From NCBI RefSeq assembly GCF_002929355.1, contig NZ_PJIR01000002.1:248001-312000 (forward strand): a DNA stretch of 64,000 bases, in the 5' to 3' direction. The translations under genes and the position numbers were made by a program. The stretch's first letter is position 1. The number at the start of each line of letters is the position of its first letter. This document shows, piece after piece, positions 26,232 through 35,288 of the stretch. The stretch is from Arthrobacter sp. B0490 (GTDB lineage: Bacteria; Actinomycetota; Actinomycetes; Actinomycetales; Micrococcaceae). Under the pieces are notes generated by a model, which saw only the letters and a list, made by a program, of their open reading frames with translations, made no database searches and was not told where the DNA came from.

Positions 26232-26250
26232 GCGAAGCCGGAGCGGCCGC

Positions 26251-28794
26251 TCAGGCGGCGACGGGTGCCCCCACGCCGAGGATCCGGACGACGGGGGTGC
26301 CCGCCTCGTCCGACGCCGGGAGGTCGATCTCCGCGTTGATGCCCCAGTCGTTGTTCCCCTCGGGGTCCTTCAGGATCTGCCGCACCCGCCACAGACCCGG
26401 GGCCTTGGTGATGAGCAGCAGGGCCGGTCCGCGGGCCTCCGGACCGTCGTCGATGTCCTCGTAGTCCCCGAAGTACCCGTCGAGGGCCTCGGCCCAGCGG
26501 TCCGCGGTCCACCCTGAGTCCGCGTCCAGCGCACCGAGCGCCTCGTCCCGTTCGTCGGCGAAGAGCTTCACGCGCTGGAACATCTCGTTGCGCACCATGA
26601 CGCGGAAGGCCCGCTCGTTCGACGTGACCGACGGCGGCTCCTCGGGGAGTTCCACGGCGTCGACCGCCACTCCCGGCGCGATCCCGGCGGACAGTTGGGT
26701 CCACTCGTCGAGGAGGCTGCTGTCGACCTGCCGGACCAGTTCGCCGAGCCACTCCAGGATGTCGCTGAGGTCCTCGCGGAGGGCCTCGACGGGCACGGTG
26801 TGGCGCAGGGCCTTGTAGCAGTCGGCGAGGTAGCGCAGGAGGATGCCCTCGGAGCGCGTCAGGGAGTAGAACGCCACGTACTCGCCGAAGCTCATGGCCC
26901 GCTCGTACATGTCGCGCACCACCGACTTGGGCGCGAGCTCGAAATCGCCGAGCCAGGGTGCCGACGTGCGGTACACGTCGAACGCCTGCTGCAGCAGCTC
27001 CTCGAGCGGCTTCGGGTAGCCGATCTCCTCGAGGCGTGCCATGCGCGCGTCGTAGTCGATGCCCTCGGCCTTCATCGCCGCGACGGCCTCGCCCCGGGCC
27101 TTCTTCTCCTGCGCGTTCAGCACCTGCCGGGGTTTCTCGAGGGTCGCCTCGATGACGGAGACGACGTCGAGCGCATAGCCCGGGGCCTCGGGGTCGAGGA
27201 GTTCGAGGCTCGCGAGGGCGAAGGGGGAGAGCGGCTGGTTGAGTGCGAAGTTGGCCTGCAGGTGGATCCTGAGCCGCACCTGCCGGCCGTCCGGCTCAGG
27301 GACGGGCAGCCTCTCGACGATGCCCGCCGTGATCAGCTCACGGTAGATGCCGATGGCACGGCGCAGGAGGCCCAGCTGCGACGCGCGCGTCTCGTGGTTC
27401 TCGGTCAGGAGGCGCTTCGTGGCGGTGAAGGGGTCGCCGGGCCGCTCGAGGAGGTTCAGGAGCATCGAGTGGCTGACCGAGAACGACGACGTGAGCGGGT
27501 CGGGGACGCTCTCCACGAGCCGCTCGTACGTGGGCTTGCCCCAGGAGACGAAACCCTGCGGCGGCTTCTTGCGCACCACCTGGCGCAGCTTCTTCTGGTC
27601 GTCGCCGAACTTGGTGACGGCCTTGGCCATGGCCTTGGTGTTCTCGACCACGTGGTCGGGCGCCTGGACCACCACGGTCCCCGCGGTGTCGTACCCCGCC
27701 CGGCCGGCACGGCCGGAGATCTGGTGGAACTCGCGCGCGTTGAGCAGCCGCGTGCGGACGCCGTCGTACTTGCTGAGCGCGGTGAGGAGCACCGTACGGA
27801 TCGGCACGTTGATGCCGACACCGAGCGTGTCGGTGCCGCAGATGACCTTCAGCAGCCCGGCCTGGGCCAGCTGCTCCACCAGGCGCCGGTACTTGGGCAG
27901 CATGCCGGCGTGGTGCACGCCGATGCCGTGGCGGACCAGCCGGTTGAGGGTCTTCCCGAAGCCCGCGGAGAACCGGAACGTCGCGATCAGGTCCGCGATG
28001 CGGTCCTTCTCCTCGCGCGTGCAGACGTTGACGCTCATGAGGTTCTGCGCCCGCTCGATCGCCTCCGCCTGGCTGAAGTGCACCACGTACACGGGCGCCT
28101 GCCGGGTGGACAGCAGTTCCTCGAGGGACTCCTGCACGGGTGTCTCGACGTAGTAGAAGTGCAGGGGGATGGGCCGTTCGACGGACGTGACCGTCGCCGT
28201 CGGGCGGCCCGTGCGCTCGGTGAGGTCCTTCTCGAACCGCGAGACGTCGCCGAGGGTCGCGGACATCAGCAGGAACTGCGCCTGGGGCAGCTCGAGCAGC
28301 GGGACCTGCCAGGCCCAGCCCCGCTGCGGGTCGGAGTAGAAGTGGAACTCGTCCATGACCACCGTGTCGACATCGGCCAGGGCGCCCTCCCGCAGGGCGA
28401 GGTTCGCGAGGATCTCCGCGGTGCAGCAGATGATCGGTGCGTCCTGGTTCACCCCCGAGTCACCCGTGATCATGCCCACGTTCTCCGGCCCGAAGATGTC
28501 GCAGAGCGCGAAGAACTTCTCGGACACGAGGGCCTTGATCGGCGCCGTGTAGTAGCTCGTCCGTCCCTCCGCGAAGGACTTCAGGTGGGCCGCGATGGCG
28601 ACCAGCGATTTCCCGGAGCCGGTCGGGGTCGCCAGGATGACGTTGTTGCCCGAGACGAGCTCCATGGCGGCCTCGTCCTGCGCGGGGTACAGGGTCAGGC
28701 CCCGGCCCGTCGCCCAGCCGGTGAAGGCCTCGTAGACCGCGTCCGCGGTGAGTCGGCCGTCGTCGTGCCGGGGCAGGTGCTCTTGGATCCTCAT
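26251..28794 (-). CDS. Ski2-like DEAD/DEAH-box helicase with DUF3516 domain
   Basis: 847 residues. A superfamily 2 helicase of the Ski2/Mtr4 type found across actinobacteria. Walker A ATPTGSGKS at 55-63, TAPIKALVSEKF (Ia), motif II VVMDEFHFY (a DEFH variant), LLMSATLGD, and motif VI HQISGRAGRAGYD. The C-terminal half (from about 400) is helical and matches the uncharacterised DUF3516 region by length and position. RNA remodelling is a reasonable guess from the helicase type, but direct knowledge is lacking. A TAGGCT box lies nine bases before the ATG. Divergent from the methyltransferase at 28834. Confidence 0.92.
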   Translation of the reverse strand: MRIQEHLPRHDDGRLTADAVYEAFTGWATGRGLTLYPAQDEAAMELVSGNNVILATPTGSGKSLVAIAAHLKSFAEGRTSYYTAPIKALVSEKFFALCDIFGPENVGMITGDSGVNQDAPIICCTAEILANLALREGALADVDTVVMDEFHFYSDPQRGWAWQVPLLELPQAQFLLMSATLGDVSRFEKDLTERTGRPTATVTSVERPIPLHFYYVETPVQESLEELLSTRQAPVYVVHFSQAEAIERAQNLMSVNVCTREEKDRIADLIATFRFSAGFGKTLNRLVRHGIGVHHAGMLPKYRRLVEQLAQAGLLKVICGTDTLGVGINVPIRTVLLTALSKYDGVRTRLLNAREFHQISGRAGRAGYDTAGTVVVQAPDHVVENTKAMAKAVTKFGDDQKKLRQVVRKKPPQGFVSWGKPTYERLVESVPDPLTSSFSVSHSMLLNLLERPGDPFTATKRLLTENHETRASQLGLLRRAIGIYRELITAGIVERLPVPEPDGRQVRLRIHLQANFALNQPLSPFALASLELLDPEAPGYALDVVSVIEATLEKPRQVLNAQEKKARGEAVAAMKAEGIDYDARMARLEEIGYPKPLEELLQQAFDVYRTSAPWLGDFELAPKSVVRDMYERAMSFGEYVAFYSLTRSEGILLRYLADCYKALRHTVPVEALREDLSDILEWLGELVRQVDSSLLDEWTQLSAGIAPGVAVDAVELPEEPPSVTSNERAFRVMVRNEMFQRVKLFADERDEALGALDADSGWTADRWAEALDGYFGDYEDIDDGPEARGPALLLITKAPGLWRVRQILKDPEGNNDWGINAEIDLPASDEAGTPVVRILGVGAPVAA

Positions 28795-28803
28795 GGTCCG
28801 TTC

Positions 28804-28809
28804 AGCCTA
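28804..28809 (-). promoter_or_regulatory. -10 element of the DUF3516 helicase gene
   Basis: TAGGCT on the minus strand, nine bases before the ATG; leader of a few bases at most. Confidence 0.55.
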
Positions 28810-28822
28810 CCGGTGGGGGCGT

Positions 28823-28828
28823 TAGGGT
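28823..28828 (+). promoter_or_regulatory. -10 element of the trans-aconitate methyltransferase gene, leaderless
   Basis: TAGGGT, five bases before the ATG at 28834. Only 13 bases separate it from the divergent -10 element of the helicase gene, so the two promoters are back to back. Confidence 0.6.
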
Positions 28829-28833
28829 GGATC

Positions 28834-29607
28834 ATGCGCTGGGACCCTGGACTCTACGCCCGCCATGCCGGTCATCGCGGTCGGCCCTTCTTCGACCTCG
28901 TGGGACGCATCGACCACGCCTGTCCGCGGAGCGTCGTCGATCTCGGCTGCGGACCCGGGAACCTGACGGAGGCGCTCGCGCAGCGGTGGCCCGACGCGTC
29001 GGTGCGGGGGGTCGACTCCAGCGCGGACATGATCGGGGCCGCCCGCCGCCGTCCGGCGCCGCCGAACCTGGCGTTCGAGGTGGGAGACCTCCGCGACTAC
29101 CGGCCGGGCTCCGACGAGGTCGTCGTCACGAACGCGGCCCTCCAGTGGATACCCGGTCACCGCGACCTCCTGACCGCGTGGGCGGAGGCGCTCCCCGCGG
29201 GCGGGTGGATCGCGCTCCAGGTCCCCGGGAACTTCACGGCCCCGTCCCATGCCCTGATGCGCGAGCACGCGGCGAGCCCCCGGTGGGCGGACAGGCTCCG
29301 CGGCGTGCTCCGCCACGACGACGCCGTCGGGGCGCCCGCGGACTACCTGGCGCAGCTGCTGGACGCCGGGCTCGAGGCCGATGTCTGGGAGACGACGTAC
29401 CAGCAGGTGCTGACGGGGGAGGACGCCGTGCTGGGCTGGGTCCGCGGGACGGCGTTGCTGCCGGTCCTGGAGGTGCTGTCGGACCAGGAGGCCGCCGAGT
29501 TCGAGGCCGGCTACGGGGAGCTGCTCCGGAGGGCGTACCCGCGGGGCGGGCACGGCACCGTGTTCGGCTTCCGGCGGATCTTCGCCGTCGGGCACCGGCC
29601 CGCCTGA
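28834..29607 (+). CDS. tam: Trans-aconitate 2-methyltransferase
   Basis: 257 residues, the family length. SAM-dependent methyltransferase that esterifies trans-aconitate, a by-product of aconitase that inhibits the TCA cycle. The N-terminus MRWDPGLYARHAGHRGRPF corresponds to the W-(D/N)P-x-YxxF-xxxR(T/G)RP pattern of Tam. The SAM loop is VVDLGCGPGNLTEALAQRWP, followed by GVDSSADMI and the TNAALQWIPGH region that is diagnostic for this group, then LPAGGWIALQVPGN. The leaderless promoter fixes the start. The naming rests on these motifs, and other small-acid methyltransferases are possible. Confidence 0.88.
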   Translation: MRWDPGLYARHAGHRGRPFFDLVGRIDHACPRSVVDLGCGPGNLTEALAQRWPDASVRGVDSSADMIGAARRRPAPPNLAFEVGDLRDYRPGSDEVVVTNAALQWIPGHRDLLTAWAEALPAGGWIALQVPGNFTAPSHALMREHAASPRWADRLRGVLRHDDAVGAPADYLAQLLDAGLEADVWETTYQQVLTGEDAVLGWVRGTALLPVLEVLSDQEAAEFEAGYGELLRRAYPRGGHGTVFGFRRIFAVGHRPA

Positions 29608-29617
29608 GCAGAGGTCC

Positions 29618-29644
29618 GGACGGCCCCTCGGCGGCGGTCCGTCC
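29618..29644. terminator. Weak terminator candidate between convergent genes
   Basis: GGACGG (29618-29623) and CCGTCC (29639-29644) flank a 15-base loop between the tam and MBL hydrolase stops. Short stem and no T-run. Confidence 0.35.
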
Positions 29645-29655
29645 AGCCGACCGTC

Positions 29656-30306
29656 CTACCAGCCGCGCTGCTTCCACTCCGCGAGGGAGCCCCGCTCCGC
29701 GCCCAGGGTCGTGCCCCTGCCGTGCCCGGGGTGCACGACGGTGTCGTCGGGCAGGCGGTCGAAGACCCGGGTGACGACGTCGTCGAACAGGGACGCGAAC
29801 CGCTCCGGATCGCCCTGCGTGTTGCCGATCCCGCCCGGGAACAGCGAATCGCCCGTGAACAGGTGCGCGGGACCGTGCGGATCCCGGTACAGGATCGCGA
29901 CGGAGCCCGGGGTGTGACCCCGGAGGTGGATCGCCTCGAGCTCGAAGCCCTCGAAGGACCCCACGTCGCCGTGCCGCAGCGGGACGTCCGTCGCGACGGC
30001 GATGTCCTCGACGTCGTCCGCCCCCGCGGCGGTGCGCGCCTTCGTGGCGTCCGCGACCTCGGCGAGCGCGCGCACATGGTCCCAGTGGGAGTGCGTCGTG
30101 ATGATGAGGGCCACGCGGGTCTCGGCGTCCGTGTCCTCCTGCGCGTCCGCGAGGAGGCCGAGGATCGCCGGGGCGTCGTCGGCGGCGTCGACGAGCACCT
30201 GCGCACCGGTCGACTTCGAGGTCAGCACGTACACGTTGTTGTCCATCTCGGACACGGACAGGCTGCGGATCGTGATCTCGCTGAGGTCCTGCAGGAGCTC
30301 GGTCAT
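29656..30306 (-). CDS. MBL-fold metallohydrolase, glyoxalase II-like
   Basis: 216 residues from the ATG at 30306, set by a TACACT box six bases upstream. Metallo-beta-lactamase fold hydrolase with the full two-metal site: THSHWDH (H72, H74, D76, H77), a histidine in HLRGHTPGSVAIL, the bridging aspartate in LFTGDSLFPGG, and the last histidine in VVHPGHGRGT. The HTPGS and TGDSLFPGGIGNT pattern is that of glyoxalase II and related thioester hydrolases, so hydrolysis of S-D-lactoylglutathione-like or mycothiol thioesters is a reasonable inference. The uvrA neighbourhood is conserved in mycobacteria, from memory. Confidence 0.92.
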   Translation of the reverse strand: MTELLQDLSEITIRSLSVSEMDNNVYVLTSKSTGAQVLVDAADDAPAILGLLADAQEDTDAETRVALIITTHSHWDHVRALAEVADATKARTAAGADDVEDIAVATDVPLRHGDVGSFEGFELEAIHLRGHTPGSVAILYRDPHGPAHLFTGDSLFPGGIGNTQGDPERFASLFDDVVTRVFDRLPDDTVVHPGHGRGTTLGAERGSLAEWKQRGW

Positions 30307-30312
30307 GAGCAC

Positions 30313-30318
30313 AGTGTA
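30313..30318 (-). promoter_or_regulatory. -10 element of the MBL hydrolase gene, leaderless
   Basis: TACACT on the minus strand, six bases before the ATG at 30306. Confidence 0.6.
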
Positions 30319-30365
30319 GGCAGGGTGCCCGGGACCCGGGCGAGCCACCCGGGCCGGGCCGCGGC

Positions 30366-30371
30366 GGTAGG
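30366..30371 (+). promoter_or_regulatory. Candidate -10 element of the GntR-family gene
   Basis: TAGGGT about 55 bases upstream of the ATG at 30427. A leadered transcript, unlike most neighbours. Confidence 0.4.
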
Positions 30372-30426
30372 GTCTCAGGAGGACGGGCCACCGAGGCCCT
30401 CGGACCCGCGACGGAATGGACAGAGT

Positions 30427-30804
30427 ATGGAGCAGGGCATTCCGCGGTGGCTCAGGCTGGACGAGAAGAGCACGGTGCCGCCCTTCGAGCAGATCAAGCA
30501 GGCCGTCCTCGGCGCCGCCCACGCGGGCAAGGCTCCCGTCGGCACGCGCCTGCCGCCCGTGCGTGGACTCGCCACCCACCTCGGTATCGCCGCGAACACC
30601 GTCGCCCGGGCCTACCGCGAGCTGGAGCAGGCCGGGGTCGTCGAGACCAGGGGTCGGGCCGGCACGGTCATCGCCGCCGGAGGCGATACCGCGCGGGAGC
30701 GCGTGGCCGACGCCGCCGGCGCGTTCGCCGCCGTCGCGCACTCCGCGGGGGTCCCGGAGGCCGAAGCGGTCGCCATGGTGAGGGCGGCATTGCGCCGAGG
30801 GTGA
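30427..30804 (+). CDS. GntR-family regulator, YtrA subfamily
   Basis: 125 residues. An N-terminal winged helix of the GntR type at about 12-75: [59 protein letters not shown]. Only a short helical tail (about 45 residues) follows instead of a large ligand domain, which is the mark of YtrA-type members; these usually dimerise through the tail and often control ABC transporters. No transporter gene is adjacent. Its targets cannot be inferred from the window. Confidence 0.92.
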   Translation: MEQGIPRWLRLDEKSTVPPFEQIKQAVLGAAHAGKAPVGTRLPPVRGLATHLGIAANTVARAYRELEQAGVVETRGRAGTVIAAGGDTARERVADAAGAFAAVAHSAGVPEAEAVAMVRAALRRG

Positions 30805-30848
30805 ACGGCACGCGCGGGGGCGCCGCACCAGCGCGGATCGGCGACTAT

Positions 30849-30864
30849 TCGAATATGCTTTCGA
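30849..30864 (+). promoter_or_regulatory. Candidate LexA (SOS) box of uvrA
   Basis: TCGAATATGCTTTCGA, a 16-base near-palindrome with five-base arms TCGAA/TTCGA. It agrees with the actinobacterial LexA consensus TCGAAC-N4-GTTCGA except at the two inner positions. It would cover positions about -41 to -26 of the uvrA promoter. Confidence 0.65.
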
Positions 30865-30877
30865 ACGGTTTTTCTCC

Positions 30878-30883
30878 TACAGT
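30878..30883 (+). promoter_or_regulatory. -10 element of uvrA, leaderless
   Basis: TACAGT, six bases before the GTG at 30890; no Shine-Dalgarno sequence. Confidence 0.6.
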
Positions 30884-30889
30884 TATCTG

Positions 30890-33799
30890 GTGTCTATAGC
30901 AAATTCTCTCGAGCAGCACGCCCACAACCCGGAGCCTGCACCCCAGGATCTCTCCCGGCTGATCGTCAAGGGCGCACGCGAGCACAATCTGCGCAACGTC
31001 GACCTCGACCTCCCGCGCGACGCCATGATCGTGTTCACCGGACTCTCGGGCTCGGGGAAGTCATCCCTGGCCTTCGACACCATCTTCGCGGAGGGCCAGC
31101 GACGCTACGTCGAGTCCCTGTCCGCCTACGCCCGGCAGTTCCTCGGCCAGGTGGACAAGCCCGACGTCGACTTCATCGAGGGCCTCTCACCCGCCGTCTC
31201 AATCGACCAGAAGTCCACGAGCAAGAACCCCCGGTCCACCGTGGGCACCATCACGGAGATCTACGACTACATGCGCCTGCTCTGGGCGCGCGTCGGCCGC
31301 CCGCACTGCCCCGTGTGCGGGGAGCCCGTCGCGAAGCAGACGCCGCAGCAGATCGTCGACCAGCTCCTGGAACTCGACGAGGGCACGCGCTTCCAGGTCC
31401 TCGCGCCCGTCGTGCGCGCCCGCAAGGGCGAGTTCGTGGACCTTTTCCAGGAGCTCACCGCCAAGGGCTACTCGCGTGCCCGCGTGGACGGCAAGCTCAT
31501 CCAGCTGAGCGATCCGCCGAAGCTCGGCAAGCAGTACAAGCACACCATCGAGGTCATCATCGACCGCCTCGTCGTCAAGGGCGGCATCCAGCAGCGCCTC
31601 ACCGACTCCGTCGAGACCGCGCTCAAGCTCGCCGACGGTCGCGTCCTCGCCGAGTTCGTGGACCTCCCCGAGGACGACGCGAAGCGCCTCCACGCCTTCT
31701 CCGAGCACCTCGCCTGCCCTAACGAGCACCCGCTGGCGATCGACGAGATCGAGCCGCGCTCGTTCTCCTTCAACAACCCGTTCGGCGCCTGCCCGGCCTG
31801 CACCGGGATCGGCAGCAAGCTCGAGGTGGACGAGGAGCTCGTGGTCCCCAACCACGACCTGAGCCTCGCCGAGGGTGCCATCGCCCCGTGGTCGCTCGGC
31901 ACGGCGACCACCGAGTACTGGACGCGCCTGCTCGAAGGGCTCGCCGCCGAGCTCAAGTTCGACGTCACCACCCCCTGGCGGAAGCTGCCCGACCGCGCCC
32001 GCGAAGCCGCGCTGTACGGCAAGGACCACAAGGTCGTCGTGCAGTACAAGAACCGCTTCGGCCGGGAGCGGAAGTACAGCACGGGCTTCGAGGGCGCCAT
32101 CCAGTACATCCAGCGCAAGCACCTGGAGACGGAGTCCGACAACGCGAGGGACCGCTACGAGGAGTACATGCGGGAGATCCCGTGCCCCACCTGCGGCGGC
32201 GCACGGCTCAACCCGGCGTCGCTCTCGGTGCTCATCAACGGCCGCTCCATCGCCGAGGTCGCCGCGATGCCGATGCGCGACTGCGCCGAGTTCCTGGACA
32301 CCCTCGTCCTGACGGGTCGCGAGGCGCAGATCGCCAACCAGGTGCTCAAGGAGATCCAGGCTCGCCTCACCTTCCTCCTCGACGTCGGCCTCGAGTACCT
32401 CAACCTCGAGCGGGCCTCCGGCACGCTGTCCGGCGGCGAGGCCCAGCGCATCCGCCTGGCCACGCAGATCGGGTCGGGCCTCGTCGGCGTGCTGTACGTG
32501 CTCGACGAGCCGTCCATCGGGCTGCACCAGCGCGACAACCGCCGGCTCATCGAGACCCTGACGCGGCTGCGGAACCTCGGCAACACCCTGATCGTCGTCG
32601 AGCACGACGAGGACACGATCGCCGAAGCCGACTGGATCGTCGACATCGGGCCGGGCGCGGGGGAGCACGGCGGCCAGGTGGTGCACTCGGGGCTCCTCGA
32701 GGACCTCCTCACCAACGAGAACTCCCTGACCGGCGACTACCTCTCGGGCCGCCGCAGGATCGAGATCCCGGCGAAGCGCCGCAAGATCGACCGGTCCCGG
32801 CAGCTGAAGGTCGTCGGCGCCCGCGAGCACAACCTCGTGAACGTGGATGCGACGATCCCGCTCGGGGTGCTCACCGCCGTGACCGGCGTGAGCGGCTCCG
32901 GCAAGTCCACCCTCGTGAACGACATCCTCTACAAGGTCCTCGCCAACAAGCTGAACGGCGCGAAGCAGGTCGCCGGCCGGCACAAGCGGATCGACGGCCT
33001 CGAACACCTCGACAAGGTCATCCACGTCGACCAGAGCCCCATCGGCCGCACGCCGCGGTCCAACCCCGCCACCTACACGGGCGTCTTCGACAACATCCGC
33101 AAGCTCTTCGCGGAGACGACGGAGGCCAAGGTCCGCGGCTACCTGCCGGGCCGCTTCTCCTTCAACGTCAAGGGCGGCCGCTGCGAGGCGTGCTCCGGCG
33201 ACGGCACCCTGAAGATCGAGATGAACTTCCTCCCGGACGTCTACGTGCCGTGCGAGGTGTGCCACGGGGCGCGCTACAACCGCGAGACCCTCGAGGTGCA
33301 CTACAAGGGCAAGACCATCGCCGACGTGCTCGACATGCCGATCGAGGAGGGCGCCGAGTTCTTCGCCGCGTTCAGCCCGATCGCGCGGCACCTGAACACG
33401 CTGGTCGAGGTGGGCCTCGGCTACGTGCGGCTCGGGCAGCCCGCCACCACCCTCTCCGGCGGCGAGGCGCAGCGCGTCAAGCTCGCCAGCGAACTGCAGA
33501 AGCGGTCGAACGGGCGGAGCATCTACGTGCTCGACGAGCCGACGACCGGCCTGCACTTCGAGGACATCCGCAAGCTCCTGCTCGTCCTGCAGGGACTCGT
33601 GGACAAGGGCAACACCGTCATCACCATCGAGCACAACCTCGACGTGATCAAGAGCGCCGACTGGGTGATCGACCTCGGACCGGACGGCGGGTCAGGCGGC
33701 GGACAGATCATCGCGACGGGCACGCCCGAGCAGGTCGCCAGGAACGAGGGAAGCTACACCGGCACGTTCCTCAAGGAGATCTTCGCCAAGGCCGTGTAG
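30890..33799 (+). CDS. uvrA: Excinuclease ABC subunit A
   Basis: 969 residues from GTG 30890. UvrA dimers scan DNA for helix-distorting damage and load UvrB. Two ABC ATPase modules: Walker [17 protein letters not shown] at about 47 and [13 protein letters not shown] near 665. Signature motifs are [16 protein letters not shown] and [16 protein letters not shown]; Walker B is [14 protein letters not shown] and [14 protein letters not shown]. Zinc modules [17 protein letters not shown] and CEACSGDG with CEVCHGARY are complete. The length and start are normal. The start follows a TACAGT box, and the LexA-like palindrome upstream suggests SOS induction. Confidence 0.98.
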   Translation: MSIANSLEQHAHNPEPAPQDLSRLIVKGAREHNLRNVDLDLPRDAMIVFTGLSGSGKSSLAFDTIFAEGQRRYVESLSAYARQFLGQVDKPDVDFIEGLSPAVSIDQKSTSKNPRSTVGTITEIYDYMRLLWARVGRPHCPVCGEPVAKQTPQQIVDQLLELDEGTRFQVLAPVVRARKGEFVDLFQELTAKGYSRARVDGKLIQLSDPPKLGKQYKHTIEVIIDRLVVKGGIQQRLTDSVETALKLADGRVLAEFVDLPEDDAKRLHAFSEHLACPNEHPLAIDEIEPRSFSFNNPFGACPACTGIGSKLEVDEELVVPNHDLSLAEGAIAPWSLGTATTEYWTRLLEGLAAELKFDVTTPWRKLPDRAREAALYGKDHKVVVQYKNRFGRERKYSTGFEGAIQYIQRKHLETESDNARDRYEEYMREIPCPTCGGARLNPASLSVLINGRSIAEVAAMPMRDCAEFLDTLVLTGREAQIANQVLKEIQARLTFLLDVGLEYLNLERASGTLSGGEAQRIRLATQIGSGLVGVLYVLDEPSIGLHQRDNRRLIETLTRLRNLGNTLIVVEHDEDTIAEADWIVDIGPGAGEHGGQVVHSGLLEDLLTNENSLTGDYLSGRRRIEIPAKRRKIDRSRQLKVVGAREHNLVNVDATIPLGVLTAVTGVSGSGKSTLVNDILYKVLANKLNGAKQVAGRHKRIDGLEHLDKVIHVDQSPIGRTPRSNPATYTGVFDNIRKLFAETTEAKVRGYLPGRFSFNVKGGRCEACSGDGTLKIEMNFLPDVYVPCEVCHGARYNRETLEVHYKGKTIADVLDMPIEEGAEFFAAFSPIARHLNTLVEVGLGYVRLGQPATTLSGGEAQRVKLASELQKRSNGRSIYVLDEPTTGLHFEDIRKLLLVLQGLVDKGNTVITIEHNLDVIKSADWVIDLGPDGGSGGGQIIATGTPEQVARNEGSYTGTFLKEIFAKAV

Positions 33800-33808
33800 C
33801 CCGTCGTC

Positions 33809-33834
33809 GCCCTCCCGGATATGCCCGGGAGGGC
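33809..33834 (+). terminator. uvrA terminator
   Basis: GCCCTCCCGG (33809-33818), loop ATATGC, CCGGGAGGGC (33825-33834). Ten perfect pairs right after the uvrA stop. Confidence 0.85.
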
Positions 33835-33886
33835 ATGCATGCCGCGCGCCCTGCCGGTGCTATGGCAAGCTTGCCCGGTGGCAAAT

Positions 33887-34543
33887 ATGCGTTCGCTGAT
33901 ACTCTTCGACCTCGACGGCACACTGGTCGACCCGGCGGGGGCCATCACCGGGGGCATCAGCGAGGCCCTGCGCCGCCACGGGCTGCCGGTCCCCGACGAC
34001 GCAACCCTCCAGGCCATGGTCGGGCCTCCGCTCGTGCGGTCGCTCATCTCCCTCGCCGGGGTGCCCGGTTCCCGCGTGCAGGACGTCCTCGACACGTACC
34101 GTGCGGGTTACGTCGACACGGGCATGGCCCGCAGCCGGCCCTACCCCGGGATCGCCCGCTGCGTCGACGCGGTGGCCCGCGGCGGCGCTGTGGTGGCCGT
34201 CGCCACCCAGAAGCCCGAATGGCTCGCCGAGGAGCTCCTCGCCGTGCAGGGACTCCGGCACCTCTTCGCCTCCGTCCACGGGTCCCCGCGGGACGAGTCC
34301 GCGGCACCGGACGGGAAGGCAGCCATCATCCGGGCCGCCCTGGACCGGCACCCGGACGCCGCCGGCTCCGCCGTGATGGTCGGCGACCGCCGCCACGACG
34401 TCGAGGGCGCCGCCGCGAACGGCCTGCCGTGCATCGGCGTCGGCTGGGGGTTCGCCGCACCGGGTGAGCTCGAGGAGGCGGGCGCTGCCGCCGTCGTGCA
34501 GTCCGCCGACGAGCTCCTGGAGGTGCTCGGTGGGAGTCTATGA
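33887..34543 (+). CDS. HAD-superfamily phosphatase, phosphoglycolate phosphatase-like
   Basis: 218 residues if started at ATG 33887, four residues before the LILFDLDGTLVDP motif; a GTG at 33878 would add three residues. Haloacid dehalogenase fold: D8/D10 in DLDGTL (nucleophile and acid/base), a helical cap at about 15-80, VAVATQKPEW with the motif II threonine, the K of DGKAAI, and VMVGDRRHDVEGAAANG (motif IV). Typical of the Gph/PGP group that removes phosphate from small metabolites; the substrate is uncertain. The next gene starts 14 bases before its stop, so they form an operon. Confidence 0.88.
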   Translation: MRSLILFDLDGTLVDPAGAITGGISEALRRHGLPVPDDATLQAMVGPPLVRSLISLAGVPGSRVQDVLDTYRAGYVDTGMARSRPYPGIARCVDAVARGGAVVAVATQKPEWLAEELLAVQGLRHLFASVHGSPRDESAAPDGKAAIIRAALDRHPDAAGSAVMVGDRRHDVEGAAANGLPCIGVGWGFAAPGELEEAGAAAVVQSADELLEVLGGSL

Positions 34544-35198
34544 CCTGACGCGCAGCACCACCCGGGGTCTCATCGCGGGGCTCTGCCGGCCCACCGTCGA
34601 AGGGCTGCACCACGTGCCCGCGGACGGCCCGTTCATCGTCGCCGCGAACCACCTCTCCTTCCTCGACAGCGTCCTCGTCCAGGCGCTCATGCCCCGGCCC
34701 GTCGCCTTCTTCGCCAAGGCCGAGTACTTCACGGGCACGGGCATCAGGGGCGCCCTCATGAAGTCCTTCTTCGAGGGTGTCGGCTCGATCCCCGTCGAAC
34801 GGGGTCAGCAGGCCGCGAGCGTCCAGGCGCTGAAGACCCTCCTCGACCTGCTCGAGCAGGGAGACGGCGTCGGCATCTACCCGGAGGGGACCCGCTCACG
34901 GGACGGCAGGCTCTACCGCGGCCGCACGGGCGTCGGGTGGCTCGCGCTCACGACCGGCGCCCCCGTGGTGCCCGTGGGCCTGATCGGCACGGACGCGCTG
35001 CAGCCTGCGGGCAGGAAGGGCGTCCGACCCCAGCACTTCACCCTGCGCATCGGTCGGCCCCTCGTGTTCGCGAAGACCGGCCCCGGGCATCCCCTGCCCG
35101 CGCGGCGCAACGCCACGGACACCATCATGGACAGCATCGCCGGCCTCACCGGCCAGGAACGGGCGCCGCACTACAACCAGAGCCCCGCTACCGAGTAG
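34530..35198 (+). CDS. 1-acyl-sn-glycerol-3-phosphate acyltransferase (PlsC-like)
   Basis: 222 residues from GTG 34530; a strong GGAGG six bases upstream selects this start inside the end of the phosphatase gene. It adds a second fatty acyl chain to lysophosphatidic acid in phospholipid synthesis. Acyltransferase motifs: NHLSFLD (HX4D, His41 and Asp46), FFEGVGSIPVERG, YPEGTRSRDG at 117-126 and APVVPVGLIG. No strong membrane anchor is seen, so it probably binds the membrane peripherally. Coupled to the HAD phosphatase; a link between the two activities is possible but unproven. Confidence 0.9.
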   Translation: MGVYDLTRSTTRGLIAGLCRPTVEGLHHVPADGPFIVAANHLSFLDSVLVQALMPRPVAFFAKAEYFTGTGIRGALMKSFFEGVGSIPVERGQQAASVQALKTLLDLLEQGDGVGIYPEGTRSRDGRLYRGRTGVGWLALTTGAPVVPVGLIGTDALQPAGRKGVRPQHFTLRIGRPLVFAKTGPGHPLPARRNATDTIMDSIAGLTGQERAPHYNQSPATE

Positions 35199-35275
35199 TC
35201 CGCGCGACGCCGCGGCGGGCGTCAGCGGTCAGCGGAACCGCGCCGCCGGGGTCGGGGCATGTCACCGCCCGCACC

Positions 35276-35281
35276 TAGGAT
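35276..35281 (+). promoter_or_regulatory. -10 element of uvrC, leaderless
   Basis: TAGGAT, seven bases before the GTG at 35289. No LexA-like site nearby. Confidence 0.6.
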
Positions 35282-35288
35282 TGTAGGC

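Noticed and set aside
26695..29607. 970-codon plus-strand frame crossing the helicase gene
   Set aside because: Only its last 257 codons, from 28834, are real (tam). The rest is antisense to the DUF3516 helicase.
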